Notes: generated from the sequence alone by a model not told the origin. 64,000 nt of DNA from Paragonimus westermani (GCA_008508345.1 QNGE01001310.1:112034-176033), one strand, 5' to 3'; counted from the first letter of the stretch, positions 48,726-61,329 are shown. Made by a program: numbers and translations.

Positions 48726-51700
48726 CGCATTTTCGGCTGGTTCAGTTTTTTCTAGCTTCTTTACATCTTGGGAATTAAATAATGACCTGACCGTGATATC
48801 TTCGAAAGGACAAGTCCTTCATGAAGACCGTAAAAGTTCGTGCCGTCTAGGCAACCCGAGATCAGAAAAATAAACCGTGCGAAGAAAGACGAACATCCCC
48901 TAACATGTACCTTTCATATCACCTTCAGCAGGAAATGATTCTGCATTAGCCTTTTTGATAGTGCAGTTCACTGGCCATCCGTGGCAACTGCTGCTCAGAA
49001 AAGTGAAGGGCGCGATGTTGAGTGGCCACGTCATACAGATTGAGCGTCAGCTCAGTAGACTGGAAGTAAAGCAGCTTTTGCTTACCGCATACTTGCAAGG
49101 CTTGGAACGCTCCATCTGACCATGTTGCTTCCGTTAACACTAGAACTTTTCAAATTTCGCCTTGGCCAACACTCATAGCCCTAGTTTACGTACTATGCAC
49201 AATCACCAGCTCAGGAAATTGGGATTCCGCGCGTCGAGACATGGAATTCCCAAAAGCTCCTGCCTCATTCTTCCATCTCCAGTCCATTTATCCACTGACC
49301 TATCAAACACACTAAATCTAGCAATCACTGATACTGGTGAAAATTTTAGTAGTCAGGTTTTATTTCAATGCACTCCATGTAGCTAACTTCCAAACCGTAG
49401 CACTCAAGTTACATACCTGGCAGTGTCACGTACTGAATGGCAAAGCTGAAACGTCTGATATGAATGGCATGGAAACGGGATGCACTGCTTCATGTTCATA
49501 TATGACGACACTCGTCGCACTATTGTGTTCTTTAAGGTACCTTGTCTTAAGTGAGACAACCACATTTTCTATTCACCGAATCCGCATTACTTTTGCGAAC
49601 GAGCGGCTGCAAGATCATGATGCACACTTCTTGTTCGTGCTCTTGAGAGTAACCATAGAAATCGGATCGCCACCACCTAATAGCCGCGGATTACTGTGAG
49701 GTGGAACGCAACAAATCCCAAACAGATCATTTTGGAGATGTGAGGGCACCAGCATATCACAGAAATCCCTACTGCACGCACGAGAGTAAGCAACGTTGAG
49801 GGTATTCATCATACCGACTGCTTTTTGTGAAGTAAATTAGGCTGATATATAGTGCTTCCCGGGGATGCACGGAGCCACACAAATAATGTGGATTTGAATG
49901 ATTTACTTCTAGCGTTATTATGGTGACTGCTGGTAGACTTATTTCCCGTTGCTATTGTTCTTCTATATTGTTGACAGTAAGGTGCTTGGTTGCGCTCGAG
50001 TGATAAATACTCGACTGGCTTATTTCGGGTGTTATTTCATTTCCGTTTCTCCGGAACCATCACATTCCCCCAGTGTGAAACCATATTCGTGTTACGAAGC
50101 GAGCAGACTGTTATTGTCCACAGGCCGCTACGTCGTCTTGCACATGTCTCGGTTGCTCCGTTTTCTCTCTTAAGTCGGGTTTACTGAGGATTACGTGTAC
50201 ATCTTCCTCAAATTTCACTGCATTGTTCACCACAATTTGTCAGCTGATCGTGAGGTTGTTCTGCTATTACAGTGGTGGTTGTCAAGGCGGTGCACTAAAA
50301 TGCGCAATGCATGAGAAAATCTATTAGACTACAGGCTCAAAATATCTTTATATCGGATGCATTGTAAGTTGTTAACGTTTTTAGCCTGCACGCTGTATTC
50401 CATTATATTGAAATATGGTCCATTTTTGTCGATTTCTCACCTGAAATTTCAGAATGCTTTCTTACATTAACTACGCCTATACTCTGTGTTACTGAGTGTC
50501 AACTGAGGGGATATCTTGAACGTATTAAGTTTCAGCTCAGTTTGGCTGTTTGGAGCATTGCGTGCTGTCCCTTTGAGGACAAACTGGACGTTCAATAAAC
50601 CTCTCCGTGGAATGTGGGATTAAAAGTTACACACTCGGTTACACCAGTAAAGTGAAGGAAATGAATGTCAGTCGGACGGTGAGCCAAACATGAACCGGGT
50701 TGGGGAAGAAGCCGTCTCGATAGTCCAGTGACTGTACGAATTTATCAGTCTACACTGGCTAACTAATTGCCCAGTTTCTTCAGGGTGGTAAAAATCATTG
50801 AAAAGCATGGATCTCACAGTTTTTGACTTTCTCGAAATCAACCAGATGTTCCTTTGGCATTTTCCATCCAGCACCTGGAGCATTCGCTGTTCGGTGCACT
50901 CCTATAAAGTTCAAGCCGGACCGTCGTTAACGAGGTCCTTTCTGAACTTGATCATATCGGTACCATTATTTGGTCGGGTATGTTTGTTTGTTGAACGAAG
51001 AGATGAGTATAATGCTAAGTGACATTCGAAAATTTTCAAATGGAAGAATCAGCTAGACCTGGCAAGTCTCTCGAAAACCTGACAGATTACCGTCAACAAA
51101 GGCATTGATGTGAAATGGAAAATCAGAGGTGAAATTCTACTCGGTTATTGCTAAACCGTGGGGGATTTTGTTGTAATCGCTTATACCTGGACGCTCAAAT
51201 CGAAGTAATAATAAACTGCTGGCTCATTGAAACTGAGCTTATCGGTACACGTGTATTAGACGTTGTAACTAAACATTTGTGGTCGTACGCTAGAGGTGAA
51301 AAATATCGCCGTTTCCCGCTGTTGAGCGGGGACGTAAAAAACTACTCCACACCAACGACAGGTTTTTCCGTCCTTCAGGTTTTGCAAATTGGTACCGTTT
51401 TAGCAGCTCCGTAACAATATCTGTTCCGTAAGTTTCAGTCATGGCCCTAATTCAATTCTAGCTATCTTTGTGTTATCATAGTATTCAGGTTGCGTAAGCT
51501 CTTGCATACACATGCTTTCTAATATACACCGCTTGGGCATACATCACTGGGTCCCACGAACCAAGTTAACCAACAGAGGTATGGCAACCTGTGACGTACC
51601 CTCAATGGTTGATAGTCGTCTAGAAATTCGCACTCACAAAAACACTAAGCTCACCGTGATTTTTCTGAGCATGTGAGCAGATAAAGGTCAGTCGCACGCC

Positions 51701-53939
51701 TGAGCAACTACCTGTCTCACATCCAGTTGATACTGATGGGTACAAGCACTAAGTACGACCACGAGAGCGCAAAGGGATGCCCGCATTGTTTTGATGGTCA
51801 CGTGCAAACCTCAATGAACTGGTGTTTCTGCGCACCAAAGCATCGACTCGCAACAGAGAGCGTCTCTTGTATTAGCCCCCAATGCAAATATCTCTGTGCA
51901 GTGGGTCCCGAATAGGACGAAGGCTGTCGTGTAGTGTTTGTCTGCGACCGAGCATCAAGCAGGCATGCAGCGGTCAACGGTGGTTGCTCAACGTCTTTGC
52001 CATCGTACTACAACTTGGTTTACTGTCATACCTAGCAGAATTTTCGGCCTCTTGAGGGTATGCAGACAATCTTGAGGCGTATTTCATGCACCTGAAACCA
52101 CAAGAATCGTAAGGCAGCTTGGCGGACTGACGGCCCACTTGTCTGGTGCACGTGTTGCTTCGGTGTTGAGGCACCATTCACATTATGGCAAGTAGATAAT
52201 CCTTCTCGTCATTCCGTTGCACATCTGCGGACCAACATGCAATTCCGAACTAACTAATAGGAAAACACCGGTGGTGTTCGACCCACGCACTTGTTATTGA
52301 CTCACTGGTAACAACAATGCGATGAAACAATCGGCTCTACATGCGAAAAACTCATAGGGAGATGGATTCTCAATCGGTGGGTTAGGAAGTGTCAACAAGC
52401 GCAGGTCGGAGTCAACTTGAAGTTTATACGGCAACTAATCCCTATGCCCTGATTGTATTGTTCAGTTTTCAACGTTTATTTTCGTGGTGGGATTATACTC
52501 ACGTGTCTGACTCCTCCACTCTTGCGGTACAAAAATATTTTACCCTTTTTCCTCTCAACTAAGGATAACGGCCCAATCCGTTGGGTTTTATGTCGTAGTA
52601 GCCGTAAGCTTCCATCGTCGATGTCATGTGGTTGCTTCTTTGGTTACACGCGTAAACACCGTTGGAAATTCAAAAGCTCACAGTTGGCTGCGAACTTCGT
52701 TGTTGACGTCCATATATAGTCGGATGCTCAAGGCTGACAGGCCAGCATTGGAGGTTCTCAGACGCACATTCACGAAGAGTTTGGCGGACTGTTATCCTCG
52801 TCTGAAACAATGAGAACGCAGCCAGACGTTCGTAATGGAATCTTTCGGGCTGAGGCGACCCAAACTAAGTCCCGTAGACTTGCGCATCACAATTTTATGA
52901 TTGTGTTTCATTCTGTTGACAATAGATTCCAATGATGGTTAACCGAATTGTCAACCTGGTGACAAAATCCACGTTGAAACACCTCCCAAATACATACGGA
53001 TATTTAGTCGAAAAGGGATATATAATTGCTGTCGACTGAAAACGTATCTTTCCACCGACTGAAGTAAGATGTACCGTGCACCGTAAAGTTTCGGATGAAA
53101 GTTGGTCTTTCTTTGATCAAGAAGTCGCACGAACACGCCTGGTTTGAGCTATTTTTCAGTATGAGCACATGGGAAAGCAGCCATTCACTCTGTGCGTTTG
53201 TTTCGGAACATCGAGGCCCGTCGGTGTAAGCCCGTATCTCTTTAAGGTAATTTACATTCTGATGAGCTGCTGATTGAAGTCTGATCAAGAATTCACACTA
53301 CAAATTCGACTATGCGGCCAATTTATTACCGGAATTGATATGTGCGGTCTGCAACGGAAGCTTTTGTTACCTCCAAGTTCCGACTTCCGTTCAGCCAGAG
53401 CATTTCGTGAGCAATATCAGTGTCAAAGTTGCTGCAAAAGGTGAGTCAGCGGTGCCATAACCAACAAGATGGGAGAGCCAGAAGGTCACAATAGGTGGCG
53501 GTTTCAAAACGTAAACACCTGAAATGCGATGCTTCATATTCTGTGTGCACCTAACTCACATCTAAGATAAGAGTCATGTGGTAAAAACTTTCTGCGCTGA
53601 CCTATAGATTTCTTAACTTTGCGTCACCAGTATGGTGAAACTGGCCATCCTCACTAAGTCGAAGGAGTCAATATCTACTACACAGTTCGTTGCTGAAAAA
53701 GAAAAACCGAGTTCCGATTTTCAACCTACGGCTATTGTTGTTGATTCGACTGACCCAGTTAATATTTTTACTGTGCATTCATTCAATGTGGATGTTGGCA
53801 GCGCTGAATAACGTGGGCCTCCTGATTCCATAGTCTTGAAGCGAATAGTATAAATCCTTCTGAAACTTCGTTGAGAGACATCACTGGAAATTCCACCGCA
53901 ATTCTTGATTATTGCAATCTCATGCTGTCTCAATCTTGG
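48726..53939. other. No gene recognised
   Basis: Several open frames of 60-120 codons occur on both strands (for example 49337-49699 plus, 52953-53288 minus). None has a motif or matched splice sites that I could defend. Confidence 0.4.
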
Positions 53940-54016
53940 TTACTGGTGATTGGTCACCAACTTTTGGCTTAACATATACGGAACGCTTGAACAATCCTGT
54001 TTCATGGTTTTCGATG
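53940..54016 (-). CDS. Unrecognised multi-exon gene, candidate last exon
   Basis: The acceptor TTTTTATCTAACAG precedes 54016. The previous exon ends in phase 1, and with two bases completing that codon the frame reads SSKTMKQDCSSVPYM and stops at TAA (53942-53940). The intron to the previous exon is 87 nt. The phase fits exactly, but a 3' exon this short could be chance. Confidence 0.4.
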
Positions 54017-54103
54017 CTGTTAGATAAAAATGCGCACCTTACTTCTTCAGTATTTCGATTGTACTAGCAGGATATGCATCAATTTCGTTTCGCTAGAACT
54101 CAC

Positions 54104-54241
54104 AGGCAATCCGATTTTTGTAGAGAAGCGGACCACTCCTTTTAAATAATGTGAACCCGTCGGGAAAACAACTGAGCAACTTGCGGCAAGAGATATTAAC
54201 ACTGCCATTTTCAACTGGAGCTTCAGCCGTCGCAAAGCAAA
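54104..54241 (-). CDS. Unrecognised multi-exon gene, third exon
   Basis: It lies between AATCAG (acceptor, 54243-54242) and GTGAGT (donor, 54103-54098). It is 138 nt and keeps phase 1 from the exon upstream: the joined frame reads VCFATAEAPVENGSVNISCR and then LLSCFPDGFTLFKRSGPLLY with no stop. The frame has no ATG of its own, which supports a true internal exon. Two N-glycosylation-type sequons (NGS, NIS) are present. No family recognised. Confidence 0.5.
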
Positions 54242-54719
54242 CTGATTACTGCCTTGACGACTCTCGTTTCAACCTTCTGATTTTTCCTATCTTACACGAA
54301 AATGCCATGACACAATCCTGACCTCATCACTCAGTGGTCGGAGCTGTGACGGTTTCTTGAATTTCACGAAATTTGAGACGAAATTCTGTTGTTCGAGATG
54401 GATTATTGTGTCTTACCTGTAAAATTGTTTTGCCACCCAAACTATGATTCACTAAAAAATATTTAAACCTTGGTCACTTGGGAGGTGGATGGATGAAGTT
54501 GCTGGCCCGTGTGACATGTTGACAGTGAGAAGTGAATGCTGATCTACGCAAAATTTTTAGAAGTTGTGCTCTATGAACAAACAAAACCCAAACATGACCA
54601 CGGAAACGAACACGTAAGCAGAAGACCTGCAGATGAGTTAATGGTACGCTTTGTTTATTACCAAATCATTATTGTTGGCCTGAAGTTCGTTAGAAGTGAG
54701 CAGTAACCGCAAAACTCAC

Positions 54720-54864
54720 CGTAATTCCATTCGGGAAAAAGTTCGGTTGGGAAACGGCGCTGTGTGCTGTGGTCAATGAGGATGGCGCAAGTTGCACCAC
54801 TCATTAGATTGGAGAGTGGCTGATAAGTGTAAGCGGTTTGCATTTGATCACAGTAAACAGGCAT
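54720..54864 (-). CDS. Unrecognised multi-exon gene, second exon
   Basis: Acceptor TATATATTTTAG (54866-54865) and donor GTGAGT (54719-54714) bound 145 nt. The frame is open throughout: MPVYCDQMQTAYTYQPLSNL, then SGATCAILIDHSTQRRFPTE and LFPEWNYG. It joins the exon upstream across a 69 nt intron without a frame break and the next one across 478 nt. I do not recognise the protein. Composition (Cys, aromatic residues, few repeats) looks like a folded domain. Confidence 0.55.
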
Positions 54865-54933
54865 CTAAAATATATACGTGAGGGCGCAAATTTTGTGCGT
54901 ATTCTGGAGAATGTGGCCAAGTCGCCAACCCAC

Positions 54934-55060
54934 CTGATTTTGGACAACTGAGGAAAGGTGGGGGAAAATTTCCTGGCACAATGGCAGAATTCTGACCAAT
55001 GAACTGCTGGAGGCAGTCCAGCAAGGCCATCCCGGAACAGTGTTCGGTGAACCAACATAG
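54934..55060 (-). CDS. Unrecognised multi-exon gene, first visible exon (5' end uncertain)
   Basis: It ends at CAG|GTGGGT (donor from 54933). In the phase demanded by the next exon it reads SSSSLVRILPLCQEIFPHLS and SVVQNQ. The frame is open back to a TGA just before about 55064. An ATG at 55060 (MHVYVGSPNTVPGW) could be the start, or the exon could begin at an AG inside. Another frame here is also open, so confidence in this exon is lower than for the next. Confidence 0.4.
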
Positions 55061-55064
55061 ACAT

Positions 55065-56155
55065 GCATGAATCAGTTTTTGTGCCTCACCGTGGCGGTGA
55101 ACTATGCAGCGACCAGCGATCGTGTGACTCCTCTAAGAACCCCGGGTGCAACTGTGCTATCGCTCGTGGTCTGTAAGCTCGGCTGTGTGTCTACCATCGG
55201 AGGCCTGATACCAACAGAGTCCCACCTTCTTTCGCCGTGCAAATAATTACAAACGGCAAGCAAATGCTTCCATCACCACGACTCTTCTCTCATCCCACTC
55301 TTCAAGGTCGTCCAACCTGAATCTCTTTGTACAATGTTTGGTGCACTCTAAGGTTCTACGCATTCTCGGCTTGGCGCGCTTTTATGTACCACCGAGGGGG
55401 CTGTAGCTCACGTGTCGCTCTGCCGTTAAACTATTCGAGTTACCGTTTATCCAACGAAAGATATGAGAGACGGCCAATCCATACGTCGCGTTGAAGGTAC
55501 CGCATCAGGATTGGACAAACAGTCCCAATGCTATGCCTTCCGTTAATTGCCATTTTACTTGCTCCGTATTGCACCAATTAACTTACAGTTTATGGCTTCA
55601 CACTCGCTAATACGGTCGGCTAATGACAGATTGTGATTTCTTTCTGTCGTACATCCATCAATTCGGCCTCTCATCTCAGCATTAAGAACTGCTTACTGTC
55701 ACTAGTACCAGGTATTCTCCTTATTATTTGCGTGGGAGGTTTCAATTCAAGTGCGACATCTAAAGCTCTTCGATGTCCGTAATCCCGAATATCACACGTT
55801 TCCTTTCTTACTTCTCCTGGCTGCTGTCATTGATTCCAGACTACACTAGAACTGACTACTTATCATATTTCCAAACGTTGCTGGAAATATACAGTTTGTT
55901 CCCAAACCCTAGCGCGCTCTTTTAGTTAGATGCCTGTTAGGACTAAATTTCGACTGGTCTTCAGGAGAGGCGTTTTGAGCTGTTCGTGGGCGAGGGTCAC
56001 GAACTTGCCTGCCCTTCTAGATCACATTTGATCTTCTAGAGAAATTGTGCCCAATAAAATAGATGCGGAAATATGTCGCATGCTTGTTTGGGATACCGAA
56101 TCTGTTCACCGCAGATTCCTACCCCTGCTACGTTTTCTACTGTTGTTAGTATTTC
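55065..56155. other. No gene recognised
   Basis: It lies between the unrecognised gene and a CR1 remnant. The part near 55900-56150 may belong to the LINE upstream of its palm motif, but no block is readable. Confidence 0.35.
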
Positions 56156-56960
56156 TTGATCTGTTCCTGGCAACAGAACTCTCAAAATAAAAGCCGGAAC
56201 GGACCTTCCTCCACCTACCCTCACCTCTGCTCGGGTTCCTCACTTGCCACGTTTGGTCCGCTGTTTATTCTGATATACATCGACGACCTTCTTAACATTA
56301 TTTCTGGCAACTCTGTCGTTTATGCTGATGATATAAGTATATGGGATGCTTTTGATCCCATTAAATAACAAAGACTGGCTCTAAATCAGGTGCAGAAGTT
56401 CGGAAGTCGTCTGGTTTATCTCCAACTTATCACCACCAGATGGCCGCCAAAATGGGATTTGGGACAAATAGGGTGGTAAAAAAAGTTTTCTCAACATGGG
56501 TAGATGTGCCTTTCAAGTGTCTAGCGGGGTCTATACATTATCGCTGCTTGACTGTGCTAATCAAGGCGCACACACCGGTTTGACTGAAAACATGCTCGCT
56601 ATTGAAGGTGTTCAGCGATTTGCCACCAAAACGGTCAGTGGCGTGCGGCATTTCTCCTACAATCTTCGTCTTGAACTTCTTCACCCTCATCTACTTGAGT
56701 TTCGAAGAACTCATGCTGACCTGATCCTTACGCAACTTTTCTTTAGCTTGGAACTCGCGCGGCAATTCCTCAAACTGAAAGCTAATAACAGCGGTATGGG
56801 TCGCGACAAGAAGCCTTATGATCTTCGACCCTGAACATTCTTTGGGTAGCAGTTCTCTTCTTACAGGGTTGTCGGACACCGGAAATACATTCCGTTACAG
56901 AATGATAGCTACATCGCTAAAGACTGTTTCGATGTTATTAAGTTTCCACCCACCTGAGGA
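56156..56960 (+). mobile_element. CR1-like LINE, reverse transcriptase palm to C-terminus
   Basis: FGPLFILIYIDDLLNIISGN and then VVYADDISIWDAFDPIK give the RT palm with an intact YADD box near 56325. After a stop at 56366 the C-terminal block follows in another frame: MLAIEGVQRFATKTVSGVRH, LELLHPHLLEFRRTHADLIL. The end SRVVGHRKYIP..QN near 56870 is the last conserved block of CR1 proteins. It is truncated at the 5' end, as is usual for LINE insertions, and broken by stops. Confidence 0.85.
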
Positions 56961-58075
56961 ATTTTGAGATTAGTATTTCACCCTCTTCTTGGTAGCTTCT
57001 GTAGCATCTTAGTGCGGGGATGCATTCCAGTGGCTACCTTTCAGGTCAACGGGGAACCGCTGGATATCGAAGCGGACAAAGTGTCTGCATCCGGTTGAAT
57101 TGGGTCGCCGACCTCGAACCCGCGAACAAATAGCTGAAAACCGGATTTTCATGGCTGAAATTTACACGCAGGTGTGTATGCTGTCGTTAGTTTACCGTAG
57201 ATATGTGGGTTTGGAATATCATGGGAGTAATTGTGAACGGAATATTCAGGAAAGTATGAAATATGCCTATTGTACTGTGAGAATTCGTTTGTTCTAATGC
57301 GTAAACGATATTTATGAGGGACGCCAAGGATTTGCGCTAAATTAACAGCGAAATATGCTGACGAGATAGCTGAAGTTTTGCGATCTAGTTGATAGAAGGA
57401 ATAAGGAACCAATGATTAATAAACATGCACCGTATGAGTTGTAGGCCATCTTTTTTAAAACTTTTCATTCGATATTCCTTGAAATAGGTGCCGACAGTTG
57501 ATAAGTTCGGGTCATTATGATCATCTCCACGTGCAATTGGAAACCACTGAAAGTTGGAGGCGTCGTGGGTAAGTTGATAAGGCCGCAGCTGATGACTTCT
57601 AAACATAATGCGGCCGAAACCCGGCGTGATCTGCCTAGAGAAGATACTGCTCACCGTAATCGGCGTAAGCTGCTTTGGCCCCAAGGTAACCAAAGAAGGT
57701 AACATTCTTCAATTACCTAGTCACCAAGAAGATGGAATTTCACGTCTTCAGGTTTAACGAGAAGTGAGGTACTGTACTGCATGAAGCCATTCGGGGTTAA
57801 CCGTTCGACGGTTAGTCTACGTCACAACATACGGTTGGACACACTGACGTCCATGCTCGACGGCCAGCCAACCTGCACCCGCAGACAAAACATCACGATA
57901 GTGAAATATCGAAATACGTTTAGTATATGTACGTGCTATCATTATCTAGGATATTCCGTCAGAAATCAGGGAGGCTGCATGCCTTCGGTGCCGCTTCACT
58001 AGAAGTCCTCCTCTTGCTGTGTATGCTGGTCTACAGTTAAACTGTATGTGACATGTTAAGTGTGGTATCACTTAC
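56961..58075. other. No gene recognised
   Basis: Minus frames at 57149-57705 are open and partly protein-like (VTFFGYLGAKAAYADYG near 57690) but fit no family that I can name. Confidence 0.35.
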
Positions 58076-58249
58076 GTGTGCCGGTGACGTCTGTGTAGTC
58101 ATTTGCAAACACTTTCACTTGGACCCGCATGCGTGGGGAAACAACGCGAAACTCATCTTCAGATGTATCATCAATGAATAGTGGAGCCGCACACGGTCTG
58201 TGTTTTCGTTTCAATGTCGGAGTTGGTACCGTGTTTGAGGTTGATGCAA
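58076..58249 (-). CDS. Candidate internal exon, unrecognised
   Basis: It ends at a GTAAGT donor (58075-58070) and may begin after TTCAG (58251-58250). It is 174 nt, phase 1 to 1. It reads STSNTVPTPTLKRKHRPCAA, then FIDDTSEDEF and RVQVKVFANDYTDVTGT. A basic stretch next to an acidic one resembles a nuclear protein linker. The frame is also open without the short upstream intron, so the 5' border is uncertain. No family assigned. Confidence 0.4.
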
Positions 58250-58283
58250 CTGAACATGCATGGTTAATGATATCATAACTTAC

Positions 58284-58307
58284 CTGGTGAAGGAGATTGT
58301 AACTGCC
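58284..58307 (-). CDS. Candidate 24 nt micro-exon
   Basis: GCCCCTTCTGCACAG (acceptor) and GTAAGT (donor) enclose 24 nt, a multiple of three that keeps phase 1. The intron to the next exon would be 34 nt. Very short introns and micro-exons are known in schistosomes, which makes this possible, but no transcript supports it. Confidence 0.25.
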
Positions 58308-58889
58308 CTGTGCAGAAGGGGCAGTGTGATATGTCAGCATTATTCATGCTCTACACATGGGAAAATAACTGGTCCTTATCGCACCGATAACCATTCGTAT
58401 TAACGGGGTTACCACAATATCCACAGGGCACTCCCATTTGAACATTCTTCTCCCACCTTGGCTGTTCTGCGTTCCACGACGGAAGAAGGAAGAAAGTCTG
58501 TGTGTAGTAAGCCCGCCTTAACCGTTTCAGTGGACTGGTGCGTGAAAGCTGTGATAGCCTTGAAAACGCGGCTTCCTGTCCGGGAGTTTACATCGTGCAG
58601 CTTGGCTAACCCGTGATGCAACATTTTGTAATCCAGTTGAAATATATCGCTGCCGGCGACTGTGACCTTCCGGCGGAACATACTACTTTTGGGTGGATTG
58701 TAGTCAGCAAGCCATCGTCGATGGATTGGGAAGCGGCCTAGAGCGAATGCGGTCATAGTTAACAACAACGTACTGTATGGATAGAAGCGCTTTTTGAATA
58801 CGGACAGCATAGGAATACACGGTAACTACATGGACTTATAGAAACTGCACTCGCACTGATGTTTACTGTATACTGTGTGCCACCATGAC

Positions 58890-59266
58890 TTACTCGAAGC
58901 TACCGAATGATGTTAAACAAAGTACGATTACCTTGAACTCGTCCAACTGTATGAAGTGCAGCAGGGGAGCACACCCCTTGAGAGGCTTCAAAACTAACTG
59001 ACTGGCAAATGTTGTCAGCCGAGAGAGTATATTCTTAACGTACACGTCTACGTTGGCCACTCTCCGGTGGTCGCAACCGTAGGTGCACTGCATCTCAAAC
59101 TCCCGCATTAGCCACTCGCTGTGGGACCAAATCTTACTAATGACAGTGGCTAAGTGATCTCTGGGATGAGTGCGCTTCTTTAGTCGACCATTCGCATTCT
59201 CCAGACGGTTGCTTGTTCGATTTCCGAAATGAACAACATCCGACTGTGCATGAATGGCCCACTTTG
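58890..59266 (-). mobile_element. MULE-type transposase remnant
   Basis: The minus frame is open for 125 codons: KWAIHAQSDVVHFGNRTSNR, LENANGRLKKRTHPRDHLAT, then VISKIWSHSEWLMREFE. FGN.T.NR.EN.NGRLKK is the wording of the MULE (Mutator-like) transposase core end, where the conserved Glu lies, seen in many flatworm SWIM-type transposase genes. The frame ends at TAA, next to a GTAAGT at 58893-58888, so a further exon is possible. I do not see the Cys/His SWIM finger downstream. Likely a domesticated or decayed copy. Confidence 0.65.
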
Positions 59267-59285
59267 GCTATATATATATAGCCAA
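59264..59285. repeat. 22 bp palindrome with a TA core
   Basis: TTGGCTATATATATATAGCC followed by AA is self-complementary. It touches the upstream end of the transposase frame and may be unrelated. Confidence 0.5.
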
Positions 59286-59554
59286 TTGCACGGGAGATAG
59301 TTCATGAAGCTATGGTCCGTTCGCCGGATTATTGCAACATCCCGGTTGAACCTGCGAAATGAATAGACAAAGGTGATCACTCACGCAGAGTCATTGCGTT
59401 ATTGGCAGCATGTATCGCGGGAACTGTGCAATGGGGAGTATTTGAACTGAACTCACTAAACACGCCGCACTCCACGGCTTTCGCTCTTACGTCTCTTGAG
59501 TTTTATACAACGGAACGCCATCTAACTGGTAAACGCAACGGCAATCACACTCAC

Positions 59555-59719
59555 ATGATCATATTTCAAACGTCCACTGCCTGAGTTCTTGCTTGAACCA
59601 AGCACATACAGAACATTGTGATCCTTCATGAACCTGTCTAAGCAAATTTTGAACCCGCTGATTCTAGCAAATTCGAGATCCTCGAAGGCATCTTTGAAGC
59701 CCAGTAAATAATCCATAAC
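59555..59719 (-). CDS. Candidate exon upstream of the MULE transposase
   Basis: Acceptor CCATTTTAG (59721-59720) and donor GTGAGT (59554-59549) enclose 165 nt, 55 codons in phase 0: VMDYLLGFKDAFEDLEFARI, then RFMKDHNVLYVLGSSKNSG and GRLKYDH. A F..FED.E.....F pattern ending LKY is common at the N-terminus of SWIM-type transposase proteins, so it may belong to the same gene as 58890-59266. No in-frame exon linking them is visible. Confidence 0.4.
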
Positions 59720-60920
59720 CTAAAATGGAATATAAGATAACATCGGTCAAGTATTAATCACACGTGGAAAAATTCTCCACAAGATACTATATTTATACCG
59801 TCACAACACCTACCACCGTTAATTTCGATCTCGGCGCCAAATGAAGGACAAACTGATTTACGGTGGACTAAAACAAACATTTCCAACTCTCCTGATGCTC
59901 TCTGTCATGGAAAACGATGACTTTCACATTCCTGGGCGATACCACGAGAACATCGTCCAGTGTTCAATGATTTCTCATTTTATTGCCGTCTAACGGCAGA
60001 TTTCACTCCCTGCGGGTAATTTTCATCATTTTCATGGTTTTAAAAGCAATTGAAAATGAACAACCATGCTTGCGACTAAGAGCCTTAGAAATAAGCAACT
60101 CAACAGTTACTGAAATTCTGTAATTCCAGGCTGTGGCGAATGCAGTGATTGCAAGAGGGCTTATTTATGAATAAGGTTGTTTTATTACGTTACTGATGTA
60201 AATGTTCACGATTGCCCGCGAAAGGTAAAGGTTTTGTCCGTGATTCACGTGTGTGCATGAAGACCGACGTATACAATTCTCACTATACAACTCAACACAT
60301 TTACGTTTTCTCTGTGTGAACCTACACCTCACTATCGAAAAATGTACAATTATTCGCCGTTTACGTGTACGCAAACTCCAGTAGTAACTAATCTCCCAAC
60401 GGATTTATCCAACAACTAATCGGAAAATTCGACTGTTCATATTATTCTTTCCCGGGTATGAAAGGAAAGCGGCTCCATTTCACTGACTTTCCACAAATTT
60501 TTTTATGAAAGGTAATCAACTCTCCATGGTGTTTGCTCATGTGATGGTCACTTTTCTTTCGTATCCTGGGGGATAATAACTTGGAAAACCGAATTTTCTG
60601 ATTGTTTGATGGATTAGTTTGCTGTCAAGTTAGTACTAGGACGTGCATACGTGTCAACACCGCAATTATAAATATATCGATGTAGAAGTGCGTCTACTTA
60701 GATAGAAAAGGAATATTAATGTCGATGTATGCAGCAATAATTATATACATCTGTGTCCAAATGCAGATATTTGGGTTCGTGTCCTTACATATACGAATAT
60801 ATCTATAAACACTTATGTGACCATATATAATCATGTAGCGACCTGATGATTTCACTGACCTGCAGTATGATACGTAAAATAATTCCAGAACTTGGTTGTA
60901 TATTGCACCTAGCTACTAGG
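59720..60920. other. No gene recognised
   Basis: AT-rich sequence with only short open frames. Nothing to annotate. Confidence 0.5.
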
Positions 60921-61329
60921 AATGTTCGCATGGTGTATGCTGTCCGGTGTGACTGTGTGGCGCGAACCCGAACCACATACACCTCCGGCTGAACCGTCCG
61001 TCGACGACCGGCCCCTAGCTAATTTGCATGTCGTTGTCATTTATAACGCTATAAGAGACCTGCGCATTTCGTTGAGTAAATATTCGGTCTCTGCTCTTCA
61101 CGGCTCTTGTTTTTCGCATCTGGTAAGTTCGTACCTTGGAAAAACGACTTAGTGTGCCGTGCATTGAGTTGGAGGGCCCGTTCAAACGACTTTTGTTTCC
61201 CGCAGATACATCTTTTTTCATAACCTTGAGTCTGTTTTTCATTACATTTTATATATAGTCATTTTTAACTCGATTCGTTATCCGTTCTACTGTAATGGAG
61301 GCTTAACCTCACTTTTTGCCAGCTGGCGT

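Noticed and set aside
57385..57705. Minus-strand frame with FFGYLGAKAAYADYG, resembling the F.YLG block of LINE reverse transcriptases
   Set aside because: The residues after the block do not keep the spacing of any LINE family that I know.
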